Assembly: GCA_900617975.1 (NCBI GenBank)
Contig: UZAE01012547.1
Location: 1 to 37,687, forward strand
Direction: 5' to 3'
DNA: 37,687 nt
DNA from: Rodentolepis nana
Lineage: Eukaryota; Platyhelminthes; Cestoda; Cyclophyllidea; Hymenolepididae
A model generated the notes under the pieces. That model had not been told where the DNA came from. It made no database searches and saw only the letters and a program-made list of their open reading frames with translations. Each line of letters begins with the position of its first letter. Positions within the stretch are counted from its first letter, which is position 1. A program made the translations under genes and the position numbers. Positions 1-10,891 of this stretch are shown here, piece by piece.

Positions 1-48
1 CACAAGTCATTCGAGCATGAAGTGCGTTAAGTAAACGGAGAAGAAGAA

Positions 49-90
49 GGGGCCCCTCTCCTGAACTGTCGACCGAATCACACTTTCCCA
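49..90 (-). repeat. Diverged copy of the sequence at 12041-12082
   Basis: On the minus strand this stretch matches the minus strand of 12041-12082, sharing the 16-mer TGGGAAAGTGTGATTC and most of the next 25 bases. A further short block (ATGACRGTCG) upstream is also shared after an apparent deletion. The frame here stops soon after the shared block. It may be a dispersed repeat or a decayed paralogous exon. Confidence 0.4.
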
Positions 91-364
91 CACTTTCACA
101 CTTTTATTCGACCGTCATCAAGCAACTAACCACCAACATCAGGTTCTACTTCTAATAGCGCAGATATCCGCCTCGATGCAATCCAAGTAAAGACAGCAAA
201 TTTTAAAGCCATTCGATGTTGGACCTCTTTAAAGACAAAAGTGTTTTAAACTCCGCATATCAGAATGTGATCCCTAGATGTGACATCGAGTCCAACGAGG
301 GCCTTTCAAAAGATCTGTTGAAAGGAGGAATGCAAATTATTCCAACTGGGAAGAGATTTCCTAC

Positions 365-2432
365 CGTAATCTCTGTCCCAGAAGCCAATCCAGTAGATGC
401 CCGAAGTGGTGAGAATGGTGTTGGCGGCGAGATTGAAAAAGAACCAAAGGACCTTATTTCCGATCATGTCATCCTCGCTTCTACGATCTACAAATAATGA
501 CAAATGACAATTTTGTAATAAATTGATTCTAATGACAGTAGCAACATCATTGTTGGTCATTTAAATGGAGAATGTTGGTTTGGAAGCGTTTTGCATTCTC
601 GTCCTCAATTCCCCCTTGCTCTCTCTCTCTCGTGTGACCCAAAAAATGCGTTCATCAGGTCATTACAAAAACGAAGGCCTTTTACTCTGCATCCCAAATG
701 AAATTTCCTCTTTCTTTCAAAAAGTGGTGGAAATTGAGGGTGTATGAGAGCAACGTTGGGTTTAAGAGGCAGATTACTGATAAAAATTTCGCTCTTCAAT
801 CCCTCTACATCCACCCTGAGATCATTACAAGTCGATCAAGTTGTAGTCATGTCGCAAGACACAAACTGTTATTGCCGTCCAAATGTCAAGGTTCTGCCAA
901 TCTAAAAAACATCCTCTATATCTACCTCCAGCCTTTAAACTTATTTCTATCCTCTGACCCTAGCAAATACTCAACTCCTATCTCGGATAATAATTGATGC
1001 GACTAGCCAACACACCTCCAACCAAAAACACCCATGCAGTCGTGATTAAGCCCCCTTCGACTGGGTCTTTGCCATAAAACTTACCCTGATTCAGTCTGTA
1101 GTAGATGCAGAAGGCGGCAAATGCGATGGCGGTGAAGGTATAGAGGACAAAGGCCCATTCCGTGGCGTAGGCGAAATACAGAAGTACCGGCTTATCCGGA
1201 CCCAGTTGACGCAACTCAAAGGGAATCTCACAGGCGAGCCAAGTGAGGAGAACTGTCGCCACAACGAAGCGAAAGGCGACATAGAATCCACCATCCATCC
1301 ATGTCCACTAGGAGGAAAAAGGGGTTTCAAGATGTTTAAGAGAGAGGTAGGCTAAGAGTGCCCTGTTATGCATAAAGCCCTGGGAGGGAGGGTAGAAATC
1401 ATCACAGCTGATGCCAATTACCTAATTCACTCAATCCTCCCTCCACCCACTACCTCAAGATAGCATCAAGAAAGCATCATTTTGTTCAAATGGCCATCGT
1501 GGACCTTTTAAACTTATCCACCTACAAGTAGGTGAGAAAATCCAGCTGTGCCAGTTGTATGCTAAACTCTAGTGGGAATCACTCTCCCGGTCTTACTGGA
1601 GCATCGACCACTTCGAAAAGGCACGAGAAACGAGTTCACTTTATTAAGAAAATTTCCATGTCGGTGGAGGCTGAAGTTTCTACTTTTGATTGGAAAAGAA
1701 AGTGGACTTTGAGGCGCTACAGGAAAAAAATGACATGCTCACAAAAAAGGGTAGGGTGAAAATTCCAACTGAAATCAATTCGCTAATTCATTAATCATAC
1801 TCACTCTTCCTAAAATCTTTCCCAATGATAGTTAAAATTGGAATTATCTAATACACCTTTCAGTCAAAGTCAGCTCTTGAATTAGATTATGGAGAGGAAA
1901 AGATAGACGCACCAACATCTGAATCATTTTGCACAATTTCCATTTCCAGCTCATTATTCAATCGAGAAAAAAAACCGTAAAGAGACATCATTCATAAAAT
2001 TTTTATCTCAATTTTCTCCTCTATTCCAATTCGCTTCACATAATCCAAGATGATGTATTGAAGAAGTAAATTTGCATGGAACTAGGTTATCAAACAAAAA
2101 ATTTTATCCATTCGAACGCAGGACAAGAAGCATATTTCGTTAACTGAAATATTGTTGTAAATGCATTTTTCGGGATGATTCTTTCAATTCTTTGGGCCTA
2201 CTTTAAAATAGCCTTCCGATTATGCTAGAGTATAAATATCAGACACAAAAATAGTGAATCAAAAATTCGTTTGAATACTTAATGCTTTCTTAAAATATAT
2301 ATATATTTAATCACTAACCTGAGGATGAGAAAATTCATACGGATCTGGAGCTTCAAATCCAAAAGCCTTGAAGTTGAATTCTCTCTTGATGGACCTTCCA
2401 AATAAAGTGCAGCAGGCGTTATTCCGTGCCAT
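365..2432 (-). CDS. Rolling-stone-like multipass membrane protein, 3' end unresolved
   Basis: Three exons join in frame on the minus strand: 2432-2319 (ATG, 38 codons, donor GTTAGT), 1307-1016 (acceptor CTCCTAG, donor GTGTGT) and 487-365 (acceptor TTTGTAG, candidate donor GTAGGA). Introns are 1011 and 528 nt. The product reads DPYEFSHPQ-WTWMDGGFY, then three hydrophobic segments in exon 2 (around FRFVVATVLLTWLA, YATEWAFVLYTF and LITTAWVFLVG) and one in exon 3 (LWFFFNLAANTILTTSGIYWI). The W-D-x-Y-F-R start, the WLACEI pattern and the YWIGFWDRDY stretch resemble the rolling stone family, membrane proteins first known from fly myoblast fusion. Family members are usually about 270 aa; about 176 codons are resolved here, so the last exon or exons lie beyond 365 or outside the window. 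The function in this organism is unknown. Confidence 0.6.
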
Positions 2433-3518
2433 TCCCCCCTCTCTCTCTCTTTAATTCAAACTTAATTTTATTTTACGTAAAATCAAGATATTCGTATAAT
2501 CGTGTGGCCAACTTACCCTTGTGAAGGATCACAGTTTGCTGACTGCTCGCTACATTTTAGCAGAAGTATCCAATCAGCGCGTTGAGTCATTTGTCCAATG
2601 GGGTGGCTTGAGCACTTGGGCGCACGAAGGGAGAAGGAAGGCAAACATTAGTAATGAAGCAACTGCTTGGTCAAGGTCAATGCTAACAGCCCTTTGCAGA
2701 AGGAGGCCAATCAATAGACCGGCTTTTGGGTTTATTTACGCGCATTCTATTAAAGACTGATTTTTTTCCCATATGCTTCTTGGGAATTTGTCATTTGCAC
2801 ATATTTCCCATGAGTTTACTCTAATTTCAATTTAGCATTTATCTAGAATACCTCACGAATTAAAACAGGCTTCCTTTTACACTTGATTAATAAAGCTAGC
2901 CACGAGATAAACTTCGTATTTTAGCACGTAATTACTTTTATCTTTCAATAAACGATTCTTGCTCTCTAGGCGACGAATGTTGTGTTTTTATGCTCATTAG
3001 GTTTTGCTGCTATGATAAATCTGGCAGATTTGATGCCCCAACAACTAATTCACTTCCTCGAGGGAAAGGATAGGCAGAATTGGTTGATGTTATTGCGTGA
3101 ATAAATGAAGTGACAATATCAAGATGAGAAAGTGAATCAGTGCAAATTGGATAAAAAATTCGGGTACTTTTAATTTATGCGGAAAACAAAGCTATTTGTT
3201 TAAGCCAAAACGCATTCCTGTATGGATGGGAAATTACTCTATGGGAATTTCAAAATTCAAATGCTGCCTCTCCTGTTGCGAATATCTATTCAAGTTTATT
3301 TAGCCATTTTAATATATTTAGATATTACGTTTTGGCGTAGGAGACATAAGTGAACTGGCCACCCAAACCTTGAAACATATAGAATTCTGATTCCCTTTAT
3401 TCTTTCAGCAAAATCAAAATACTTACCTTTGCAATCTAATTGTCAACTAATAGCAACAAATAATTATGTTCAAGAGCATAAACACTAGAGAAACAAGGTG
3501 GACTAAAAAACGATCTAT
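2433..3518. other. AT-rich intergenic DNA, no gene seen
   Basis: This stretch lies upstream of the rolling-stone-like gene. It holds only short open frames without recognisable domains or good splice signals. A CT microsatellite (CTCTCTCTCT) sits at about 2441-2450, directly 5' of the ATG at 2432. Confidence 0.5.
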
Positions 3519-3530
3519 TTATTCGAACAT

Positions 3531-3857
3531 TTATTTATTTATATCAAATGGCAGGCGTCTTGGTGGTTATCATTAGCCCTTTAGTTGACTTCAGGCTTCA
3601 CAGAGGGGAAGGAATATCAAAGCGAAAAAAGTCGACAGGGGGGGAGGGAAGAGAAGAGTGTTTCAAAGATGCAAAAGAAACAGGCACAAAGGTAGAAAAA
3701 AGGTGAGATGATTACTGTGGAAGTAGTGGAATATGACATGAAGTGGGGTGATAGTAGTTTGAAGTGAGAAGTCAACTGCCAGTTAATAGACTTTTTTGCC
3801 GAATGAGTATGCGTTGCCCAGGGTGCACCACGTGGAGGTAAATCTATTACGCACCCC
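3531..3857 (-). mobile_element. SINE-like element copy 1 with target-site duplication
   Basis: Read on the minus strand the element starts GGGGTGCGTAATAG, carries CCTCCACGTGGTGCACCC, then TGGGCAACG and a CT-rich body, and ends GCCATTTGATATAAATAAA. It is about 327 bp. The flanks carry TTATTCGAACAT (3519-3530) and TTATTCAAACAT (3858-3869), a 12-bp duplication with one mismatch, as expected for target-primed reverse transcription. Other copies in this window share the same 5' head and AT-rich tail. Confidence 0.75.
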
Positions 3858-4026
3858 TTATTCAAACATTATAATGTTTATTTTTACTAGAGTAAATGCA
3901 ACTTAAAAATAGAGCTTCGGCTAAAATAATAGACCATAATATATCATTTTTACTATCTGAAACGATGAGTCAAGCCTCTGTTGGGAAAAACCTCTCAATA
4001 TCATCAATTCTACTGACTTCTGTAAA
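3858..4026. repeat. Repeat B, cut off by a single N
   Basis: This second repeat begins TTATTCAAACATTATAATG, containing the perfect 16-bp palindrome AAACATTATAATGTTT, and runs to TTCTGTAAA before the N at 4027. By eye it is identical to 8477-8645, and about 120 bp of it recurs at 6491-6616. A diverged copy is at 34150-34666. No coding potential was seen and the family is not recognised. Confidence 0.55.
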
Positions 4027-4076
4027 NATACGGCACATTTGAGTCTGTCTGGGTGCCTGAAGTGAAATGAAAAAAT

Positions 4077-4622
4077 GCAGTAATCCATTCGGACTCACAG
4101 TCAGCAATAAACTCAATTGAAAACAGAGAGCCACCCAAACGGCTGAGATATGCGAATGTAAAAAAACTCTATCAGCTGCTGAGAGAAAAAAGCAAAACAG
4201 TAGGTCTATAATGGATTCCTGGTCACTGTGGCATTAAAGGCAATGAGCTTGCTGACACACTTGCTAAGAAGGGGACAACAATTTGCTAGGCATAGACCAG
4301 CTGATGTCTTTCCACACAATGAAGACCTTAATCAGGATAGAAATCCAGACCTCAAGATGCAATGAGCTTAAAGCTTAAACAAAGGAGAAACAATGAATGG
4401 TGGCATGACATGGCATGGTGGTGAATGACATGGCCGACTGGCCAAGAATCGAAGCCGTTGCTGAATTTACACTAAGTACCGGACACGATCGCCTGGCAAA
4501 ACGTCTTCACAGATTAGGAGTATATACTCAACCCACATGCTCCCTGTGTAACCTACAGGAGGAAATGGAGAAGACCCACCTTATTCGGTGTCCAGCTCTA
4601 AATATAGTCTGGGCAACGTGTA
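4077..4622 (+). pseudogene. Non-LTR retrotransposon RNase H and zinc-knuckle fragment, broken
   Basis: Frame 4077 encodes AVIHSDSQSAINSIE and then, after an in-frame TAA at 4209-4211, WIPGHCGIKGNELADTLAKK. DSQSAI and the H-x-N-E-x-x-D pattern are typical of the RNase H domain of Jockey/R1-type LINEs. A second frame from 4415 gives the usual C-terminal zinc motif, C-x2-C-x9-H-x3-C (TCSLC ... HLIRC). A nonsense codon and at least one frameshift between the parts show it is dead. The 5' part is missing, ending at the N at 4027. It runs straight into the repeat tail at 4614-4889. Confidence 0.85.
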
Positions 4623-4889
4623 CTCATACGGCAAAAAAGTCTATAAACTGGCAGTTGATTTCTGACTTCAAATTACCATCACCCCACTGTATGTCATGTT
4701 CGGCTACTTTCACAGTACTCACCTCACCTTTTTTTACCATTTCTACCTTAGTCTTTGAAACACTTTTATTTTCCCCTCCCCTCTCGAATCTTTTTCACTT
4801 TGATGTTCCTTCCCCTCGGTGAAGCCTGAAGTCAACTAAAAGGCTAATGATAACCATCAAAACACCTGCCATTCGATATAAGTAAATGT
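4614..4889 (+). mobile_element. LINE 3' tail shared with the SINE-like family
   Basis: From TGGGCAACGTGTACTC to the end at CCATTCGATATAAGTAAATG, this stretch matches the body and 3' end of the SINE-like copies, but in direct continuity with the LINE zinc-knuckle coding end (ends in CPAL). The SINE head (GGGGTG ... GTGCACCC) is absent. This suggests that the LINE is the partner that supplies the SINE 3' tail. Confidence 0.7.
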
Positions 4890-4890
4890 C

Positions 4891-6360
4891 AATGGAAAAC
4901 CAGAATTTCAACTTCTTTCCCTTACTGCAAGTGCAATATTTAATAGTAAGTATATATGAACGAAATTCCTATTTACTCTTACATTTAATCCACAGCTCTG
5001 ATGATGCCCGACCCTCTTAAGGGTTTGAGAAATATTGTAGAGGCCAACTTGTTTGGAAGTACAACACTTCCGAACACCGATTGAAATTGTCATGATAGCT
5101 GCATAGAACCAAGATGTTGATACTCCAAACCATTTGCTTGAAGATGGCTATTCAAAATCAAATCTTTGCCCTTGCTTTGAAAACGCAATAGCATTGGTTG
5201 CCTTAACGACAAGTTTGTCTAAAATTAATTATTAGTATATCATTTTACTGGAAATATAAGAAGCTTCTTTACATCTTCCTAAACATACCCTCGATCTTCC
5301 CATTACGAAATCAACATCGTGGTTGCTGAATAACGACCTGTTGATCAAGCTTTGAATGGGGAGGGGGGCTAACGAATCTCTGGAGGGTCGTAACCAATTT
5401 GGTTTAATTTCATTAACGCACACCGCAACCTCCAGTCTTCCGTATAATTGTATTATATTAATTGCAATTGGAAGGATAGTGTAATATTGAGGATTATTTG
5501 TCGACCAAATCGTTCTCATGTATTACTGTAGTTATTTAGATATGAAATGCAATATTGAACTTGGAAATCGACCAAGTTAGTTAGATTCACATTTTCTTAA
5601 CATTTGTTTTGCCTTGTCATTTTTGTTGTTTTAAAAAAACGCGATTTGTTCTGATTTACTTATTAATGAGCCTTGCACTCCACTTAGGTGTGAATTGACT
5701 TAGTTCTCTGAATGAAACTTTATTGTGGAAATAAAATACTGGTTCCTCGAATGCTCAACCTTCCGGAAATTTCCTCTCATCCATTTTATGCTTTATGCCC
5801 CCCTCCCTCCCCCCCCCCACCCCCCAACTAGACACTGAATATTGCGAATGAATTATTTACAACTTAACCTCTCTGTGTGAACCTTAGAACCAGATTCACT
5901 GGGACTGCGCGCAATTGATTGGGCAATTAGTAAAATACAGGAATGCAGGTCGGATTTGTATTGGTTAGTAATTGGCCAGCTTTATGATAGGCTAATCGAG
6001 TTTCATGCGAATATAGAATAAAATAAATCATAGTATTGTCTATGATATTAAGCTCAGGCCGTGATAACCAATAGGATACAGCGGCCTTTAAGGAGAACAA
6101 CAGGAGAACGAGTTGAGTTGGACCAGGTTACATTGGTCGAACTTGATAACTGAGAGCAAGTTGGAGTAATTAACAGATGGAGAAGCACAAGGGGACATTG
6201 AGAATTTAATATAAATAAACAAATCTTATAGTCGGTTCAGTAAAATGCGATTTACTAATTTAGCTGTAATATTTCCTTCCCTCTTTTTCAAAGGAAATCG
6301 ATTAAATCGTCTGACTGATCGAGAAATGTTTTGTTATTAGTCAAGTCGATGGGACTCTTC
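4891..6360. other. Intergenic DNA, no gene seen
   Basis: AT-rich sequence with short open frames only. A C-rich homopolymer tract lies at about 5798-5826, interrupted by single T and A bases. No domain, RNA gene or complete mobile element was recognised. Confidence 0.5.
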
Positions 6361-6374
6361 ATAACTCAAACAAT

Positions 6375-6815
6375 TATTATTATATCAAATGGCAGGCGTT
6401 TTGATGGCTATCATTAGCCCTTTAGTTGACTTCTGGCTTCACAGAGGGAGAGGAACATCAAAGTGGAAAAAAGTCGAGAGGGTGGGGGGNACCCCTTATT
6501 CAAACATTATAATGTTTATTTTTACTAGAGTAAATGCAACTTAAAAATAGAGCTTCGGCTAAAATAATAGACCATAATATATCATTTTTACTATCTGAAA
6601 CGATGAGTCAAGCCTCNGCTTCAAAGATGTAAAAGAGACAGACACAAAGGTAGAATAAAGGTGAGGTGAGTATTGTGGAAGGAGTCGAATATGACATACA
6701 GTGAGGTGATGATAGTTTGAAGTGAGAAGTCAACTGCCAGTTAATAGAATTTTTTGCCGTATGAGTATACGTTGCCCAGGGTGCACCACGTGGAGGTAAG
6801 TCTATCACGCACCCC
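6375..6815 (-). mobile_element. SINE-like element copy 2, split by an N-bounded insert
   Basis: The 3' part is 6375-6489 and the 5' part 6618-6815, both on the minus strand. They are separated at the element's G-run by a 126-base block (6491-6616) with one N on each side. The outer flanks are ATAACTCAAACAAT (6361-6374) and ATAACCCAAACAAT (6816-6829), a 14-bp target duplication with one mismatch. The intact duplication shows one original insertion, so the central block is not part of it. Confidence 0.75.
6491..6616. other. Probable misassembled fill (repeat B piece between two N)
   Basis: The block starts ACCCCTTATTCAAAC and ends GTCAAGCCTC. It reproduces the SINE/repeat-B junction seen at 3853-3978 without visible differences, and it has an N at 6490 and at 6617. 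It interrupts a poly-G tract of an otherwise continuous SINE copy. Confidence 0.65.
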
Positions 6816-6829
6816 ATAACCCAAACAAT

Positions 6830-7730
6830 GCAAATTAAAATAAGTTGTCAGTTATAAAATAAAAATGTACTTAAAAATGCATTTTAGGAGAGGATTCAAA
6901 ATCGGAAACTAATAAAATTCGGTTTCGCTGTTTTTCCCACTTAGCCAATCAAGATAAATGGAGGCCAAAAACATCAGTTAATTGAAAGACTCAAAGATTT
7001 AGAAACCTTATTAAGAAATTTTTAAATGAAATGGGAGTCATTTAAAAGGAAAGGATTCGTTTTTGCTGATAGCAAGACGCCTACAACCTGAAATTGCAAC
7101 AACTGCACATCAAATATTTATTTCATTCACAAAATAGCATGGATAATTTACATATAAAAGATAACTGACATTGACTTGAAAGCTCCTATATTACTCTAGC
7201 TTACATTTAAATATTCTCAATGCTATGGGATTGTGCATATTCATCTCACAAATTTGTTTTTTTTTTTATTTTACGTGTTCTGATTTATCAGTGGTGCTTA
7301 CTGCAGAAAAATTGTATGAATGTAATTATTTAACATTTCATAGGCGAGGAAATCAGAGTTGTCATGTGAAGGAATGCGAAGGTGCGATCAATAACTAATT
7401 ACTTTTAATACCCTTTGGTAAAGTCTTAACTAAGACCCCACTATTCTCAAGCGAAACATGTGGTTCTCATATGGGCTCTCAGGTTATCACCGAAAAATAA
7501 ATAAGTTGTAGTTAATTTTTAATTGGTAATTTAAAGAGAAAGTACTGAGTGAATGGAACTCGAATTGTGGAAATCATAGAAAGTGGGTCACGTGAATGGG
7601 GTTATCGAGATCTGGTTCCTGTGGGAGACGCTGTTTACTAAATTGAATGAGCGGAACGTTAAAAGTAATATGCATCTGGTATTTAAGCTGGTTGAGGATA
7701 TTTGATGCAGATTTTATTTTTAAATAACTC
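6830..7730. other. AT-rich intergenic DNA, no gene seen
   Basis: No coding, RNA or repeat structure was recognised here apart from a T-run near 7257-7267. Confidence 0.45.
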
Positions 7731-7734
7731 ATAC

Positions 7735-8295
7735 TGCAAAAAAAGTCTATTAATCGGCAGTTGACTTCTGACTTCGAACTACCACAATCCCACTGTATAT
7801 CATAATCGACCACTTCTACAGTACGCATCTCACCCTTTCTCGGCATTTGTGTCAATCTCTCTCTTTACATCTGTGAATCACTCTTCCGTTCCCCCTCTTG
7901 ACTTTTTGTTTCTTTGATGTTCCTCCCCCTCTCTGTGAAGTGTAGCGGACTGCTACCTTAGTAAAGCCTGACTGGCTCAGAAATCTCTGTGGCAGATTCT
8001 CCTACATCTAGCTAGACTGCCAGAACCAGCTAAGCTATACCCCAGCTATGAAGGAAACAGACGTGTAGCACGGAATGCGTTTATTCAGTACGGATATTGC
8101 GGATAAAGTGTACACAGGGAGCTTGATCATGATCAGGATGGCTGATTAGGTTAAACAAACGGAGGCTACGGATTGGTCACTCTTTGTACGGTCGCTGTCA
8201 CAGAGTTGTACGGCTGCACCTCCCAATCCTGGGGTGCAGACATGCGGTGACGCACAAAGCGATAACGCGTTACCACAGAAGCCAGAATTCAACTA
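7735..8295 (+). mobile_element. SINE-like copy 4, interrupted by a solo LTR
   Basis: The SINE body runs from about 7735 (GCAAAAAAAGTCTATTAATC) to CTCTGTGAAG at 7940 and resumes after the LTR as GAAGCCAGAATTCAACTA at 8278-8295. The usual head (CACGTGGTGCACCC) is missing, so it is 5'-truncated or decayed. The 3' end is lost at the N at 8296. Confidence 0.65.
7941..8277 (+). mobile_element. Solo LTR of a Ty3/gypsy-type element
   Basis: A 337-bp insert beginning TGTAGCGGACTGCTAC and ending GCGTTACCACA (TG...CA termini) splits a SINE-like copy. GAAG flanks it on both sides (7937-7940 and 8278-8281), a 4-bp target duplication. A related copy lies at 19428-19727. No internal domain is present between the junctions, so it is a solo LTR. 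The Ty3/gypsy assignment is inferred from the integrase fragment next to the same terminal sequence at 18740-19097. Confidence 0.7.
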
Positions 8296-8296
8296 N

Positions 8297-8656
8297 AAAC
8301 AGGCACAAAGGTAGAAAAAAGGTGAGATGATTACTGTGGAAGTAGTGGAATATGACATGAAGTGGGGTGATAGTAGTTTGAAGTGAGAAGTCAACTGCCA
8401 GTTAATAGACTTTTTTGCCGAATGAGTATGCGTTGCCCAGGGTGCACCACGTGGAGGTAAATCTATTACGCACCCCTTATTCAAACATTATAATGTTTAT
8501 TTTTACTAGAGTAAATGCAACTTAAAAATAGAGCTTCGGCTAAAATAATAGACCATAATATATCATTTTTACTATCTGAAACGATGAGTCAAGCCTCTGT
8601 TGGGAAAAACCTCTCAATATCATCAATTCTACTGACTTCTGTAAATTGAACGAATC
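8297..8656. repeat. Duplicate of the SINE copy 1 / repeat B junction block
   Basis: Bases 8297-8645 match 3678-4026 (349 bp) with no difference seen by eye, including the SINE head, the junction CACCCCTTATTC and repeat B. Here repeat B continues naturally as TTGAACGAATC, as in the copy at 34656-34666, whereas the other block ends at an N. Either a very recent duplication or an assembly artefact explains it; the N at 8296 favours the latter. Confidence 0.6.
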
Positions 8657-9360
8657 CTCGAGCTGCTCCGATGGCAAGCCTACATTCTACCTACTTCCTG
8701 GTCAAAGGTAACTACTTTACGTTAACTCCCATATTATAAAATGTTAACTACTACTTTTTAAGTGGAATGACAGTTAAAAGCTCAGCATAGAGTTTAAAAA
8801 TGTTTTTTAAAGACCTTATGAAGATATAAATAATCTTTCTGTCTTTGACATAATATAGGAAATAAGAGTTTAGATATACAATAGTTATAAAACTTTTCAG
8901 TTTTCGCAAACTTACCTTAAAAACCCTGGGCTATTTCAAAACTCATAAATCTCAGCTGATGAAATTTAATGGATATATTTTTTTCTTAATCTTATTTGAA
9001 AAAAGTTGTTTTAAAATAATGTGATATAGGGGAATCGATATGGGTTTTGGAAATTAGTCCAACCAGTGCATTTAAAATACTTCAAAATTAGCCAGGTCTT
9101 ATTCAGGCCAAAATAATTAACACCTGAGAGTGCCCAGGTGTTTAGCGCTCACTTAAAGGCCTCGGTCTTCGCTTAGCAGAGCGTTATTTTCTCTTGTTAT
9201 ATCTTGTAAAAATTTTAGTGCCTATATTAGGAACTGTTTTTAATAATTTAATTGGGTCATTGCCTTCTGTGTTAATCAAAGTTGCTTTGCTAATTTCTAC
9301 TAAAGAACCTTTGTTTTGGGCTTTGCAGGTTCTAAATCCGATTTTTTTCTATTCAAAAGG
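8657..9360. other. Upstream region of MRPS14
   Basis: AT-rich DNA without genes. Just before the MRPS14 start, CTTTGTTTTGGGCTTTGCAG ends at 9328 in a good splice-acceptor context, 32 nt 5' of the ATG. It could be a 5'-UTR cis-splice acceptor or a spliced-leader trans-splice acceptor; the sequence alone does not decide. Confidence 0.4.
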
Positions 9361-10821
9361 ATGATGGCGTTGCGGAATTTGACGTCCATGTTCGCAGCCT
9401 GTCGAATAACCCCAATCAGCTCGGTTCTTCCATCCGTCATATCTCGCAAACTTAATCTTCCTCCAGCTATTCCCCAGCAGATCATGCATCAGCACAGATA
9501 CGAACCTTACGCAACTCCGATGCATCACTGCAGCCCCGAGCATGAGCGTTTGCTTAAAGATGAGCTCATGGGCTACCCTCCCTACCAAAATCGTAAAAGT
9601 AGGTTGTATTTTTTTGCTTATCTGTTTGCTTTAGTTCGACACGGGTTTCAAGATGCCATCATGGTTCGTGATTACAAGCGTCGCATAGTTGCCTCCCACT
9701 TTGCACCACTTCGATCTAGACTCAACGCTATCAGAAAAAATAATCTACTTCCGCAGGATGTTCGGGTATGTCTTCTAAACCTAAAATTTTATATATCATT
9801 TTACCTTGCTCTACAATGCTTATAGGTTTGCGTACGTTGTTCACCGCACTGCTTCTGTTTAGCGTGATGTTAGCTTTTGGCATTACTTTCTTCCAAATTG
9901 TATTAAAAATTCAAGTTCTAAATTTAATTCCTCTGATGGTAGGCAAGTCTTGTTACTTAAAGTAGGAATTAGTCATTTTGTGACCTGGTTTCACTTTTGT
10001 GGACTTCATTTATTTTCATTCCCTTCCATCTATGGTAGTAGCACAGTATTGCAAGTTAGAATGAAGAGCATATACTGCAATTAGGTGTCCTTTCAATAAC
10101 TCTGCGAAGTAACACTTCTCTATTTGGGCACCTTGTTGCCATGTTATCCGCCTCCAAACCGGAACTCGCTGCAAAACCAAACAATCAACGTAGTCGTTAT
10201 GCATCTGTTGCTTAGCAGCAACTGGGGCAGAGAAATTTAATGTTAGGGTGTAGTTGTATAGCATTAAATGACTCATTGCTAAGATAGATAATCTTTTCAA
10301 CTAGAACTACGCTATTGTGTTGCCATTCCACTTATTTGGAAGTACGCTTGTCGTTAGAAATTAATCTTGCCCTATTAACCCTTAAAAATACTTCCATTCG
10401 ATTAGAACGTTCTCAAGTCATGAAAGCGTGTTTGAAAACTGCATATAACCTCCCTCACCTATCTATCTCTTAAATATGGTCAGCGATGCAAGGTTGCCAA
10501 GCCATGATAATCATATTTCAATCGTTTTAATTGCAGGATACGGCCTCTGTGCAGATCCATAGTCTGCCGAGAGATAGTTGTTTCACTCGCATCATGACGC
10601 GCTGTGTGATGACATCACGTCGTCGGGGTTGCAAGACACGATGGCGGGTTTCGCGCATCATCTTCCGCTCCCTTGCCGATTACAATCGCTTGTCAGGTGC
10701 TCAATGGGCCATCTGGATGTACAACACCTTTTCCACCCGTCGGCACATGCACTGGCCACCGCCCTCAACCTGCTCCCCTGCCCAGTACGTGCGTCGGTAC
10801 CACAAGAACATTGCCGATTAA
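9361..10821 (+). CDS. MRPS14: Mitochondrial ribosomal protein uS14m (MRPS14)
   Basis: Exons 9361-9598, 9635-9765 and 10537-10821 join in frame to 217 aa. Introns are 36 nt (GTAGGT...CTTTAG) and 771 nt (GTATGT...TTGCAG). The uS14 core runs from MVRDYKRR through [11 protein letters not shown] to [22 protein letters not shown] and [20 protein letters not shown], the expected signature of the small mitoribosomal subunit protein that binds 16S-like rRNA near the decoding head. The human protein has 128 aa and ends near the tryptophan of the QWAIW stretch; this one adds about 80 residues before the core and about 34 after it. The start is ATG 9361, with ATG 9364 as the alternative. The N-terminus ([13 protein letters not shown]) fits a mitochondrial presequence. 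Confidence 0.92.
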
Positions 10822-10826
10822 ATAAA
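10820..10826 (+). terminator. MRPS14 poly(A) signal overlapping the stop codon
   Basis: AATAAA at 10820-10825/10821-10826 begins within the TAA stop (GATTAAATAAAATTG), which implies a very short 3' UTR. A G-rich tract follows at about 10866-10891. Confidence 0.6.
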
Positions 10827-10865
10827 ATTGCAGCTCACTTCATCCTTGTGGCTTCTCGTTTGTTT

Positions 10866-10891
10866 GGGGTGGGTGGGTGGGGGGGGGGGGG
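10866..10891 (+). repeat. G-rich tract 3' of MRPS14
   Basis: GGGGTGGGTGGGTGG followed by a G homopolymer lies about 40 nt past the AATAAA. It can in principle form a G-quadruplex on the coding strand and might act as a pause or 3'-processing auxiliary element; this role is inference. Confidence 0.4.

Noticed and set aside
2521..2760. 79-codon open frame on the plus strand
   Set aside because: No recognisable domain, no splice partners, and a composition like random translation.
3617..3865. Open frames with the recurring HTHSAKKSINWQLTSHF-type peptide
   Set aside because: They recur only because the same SINE-like repeat recurs. In the LINE copy the sequence lies after the zinc-knuckle coding end, so it is probably untranslated tail.
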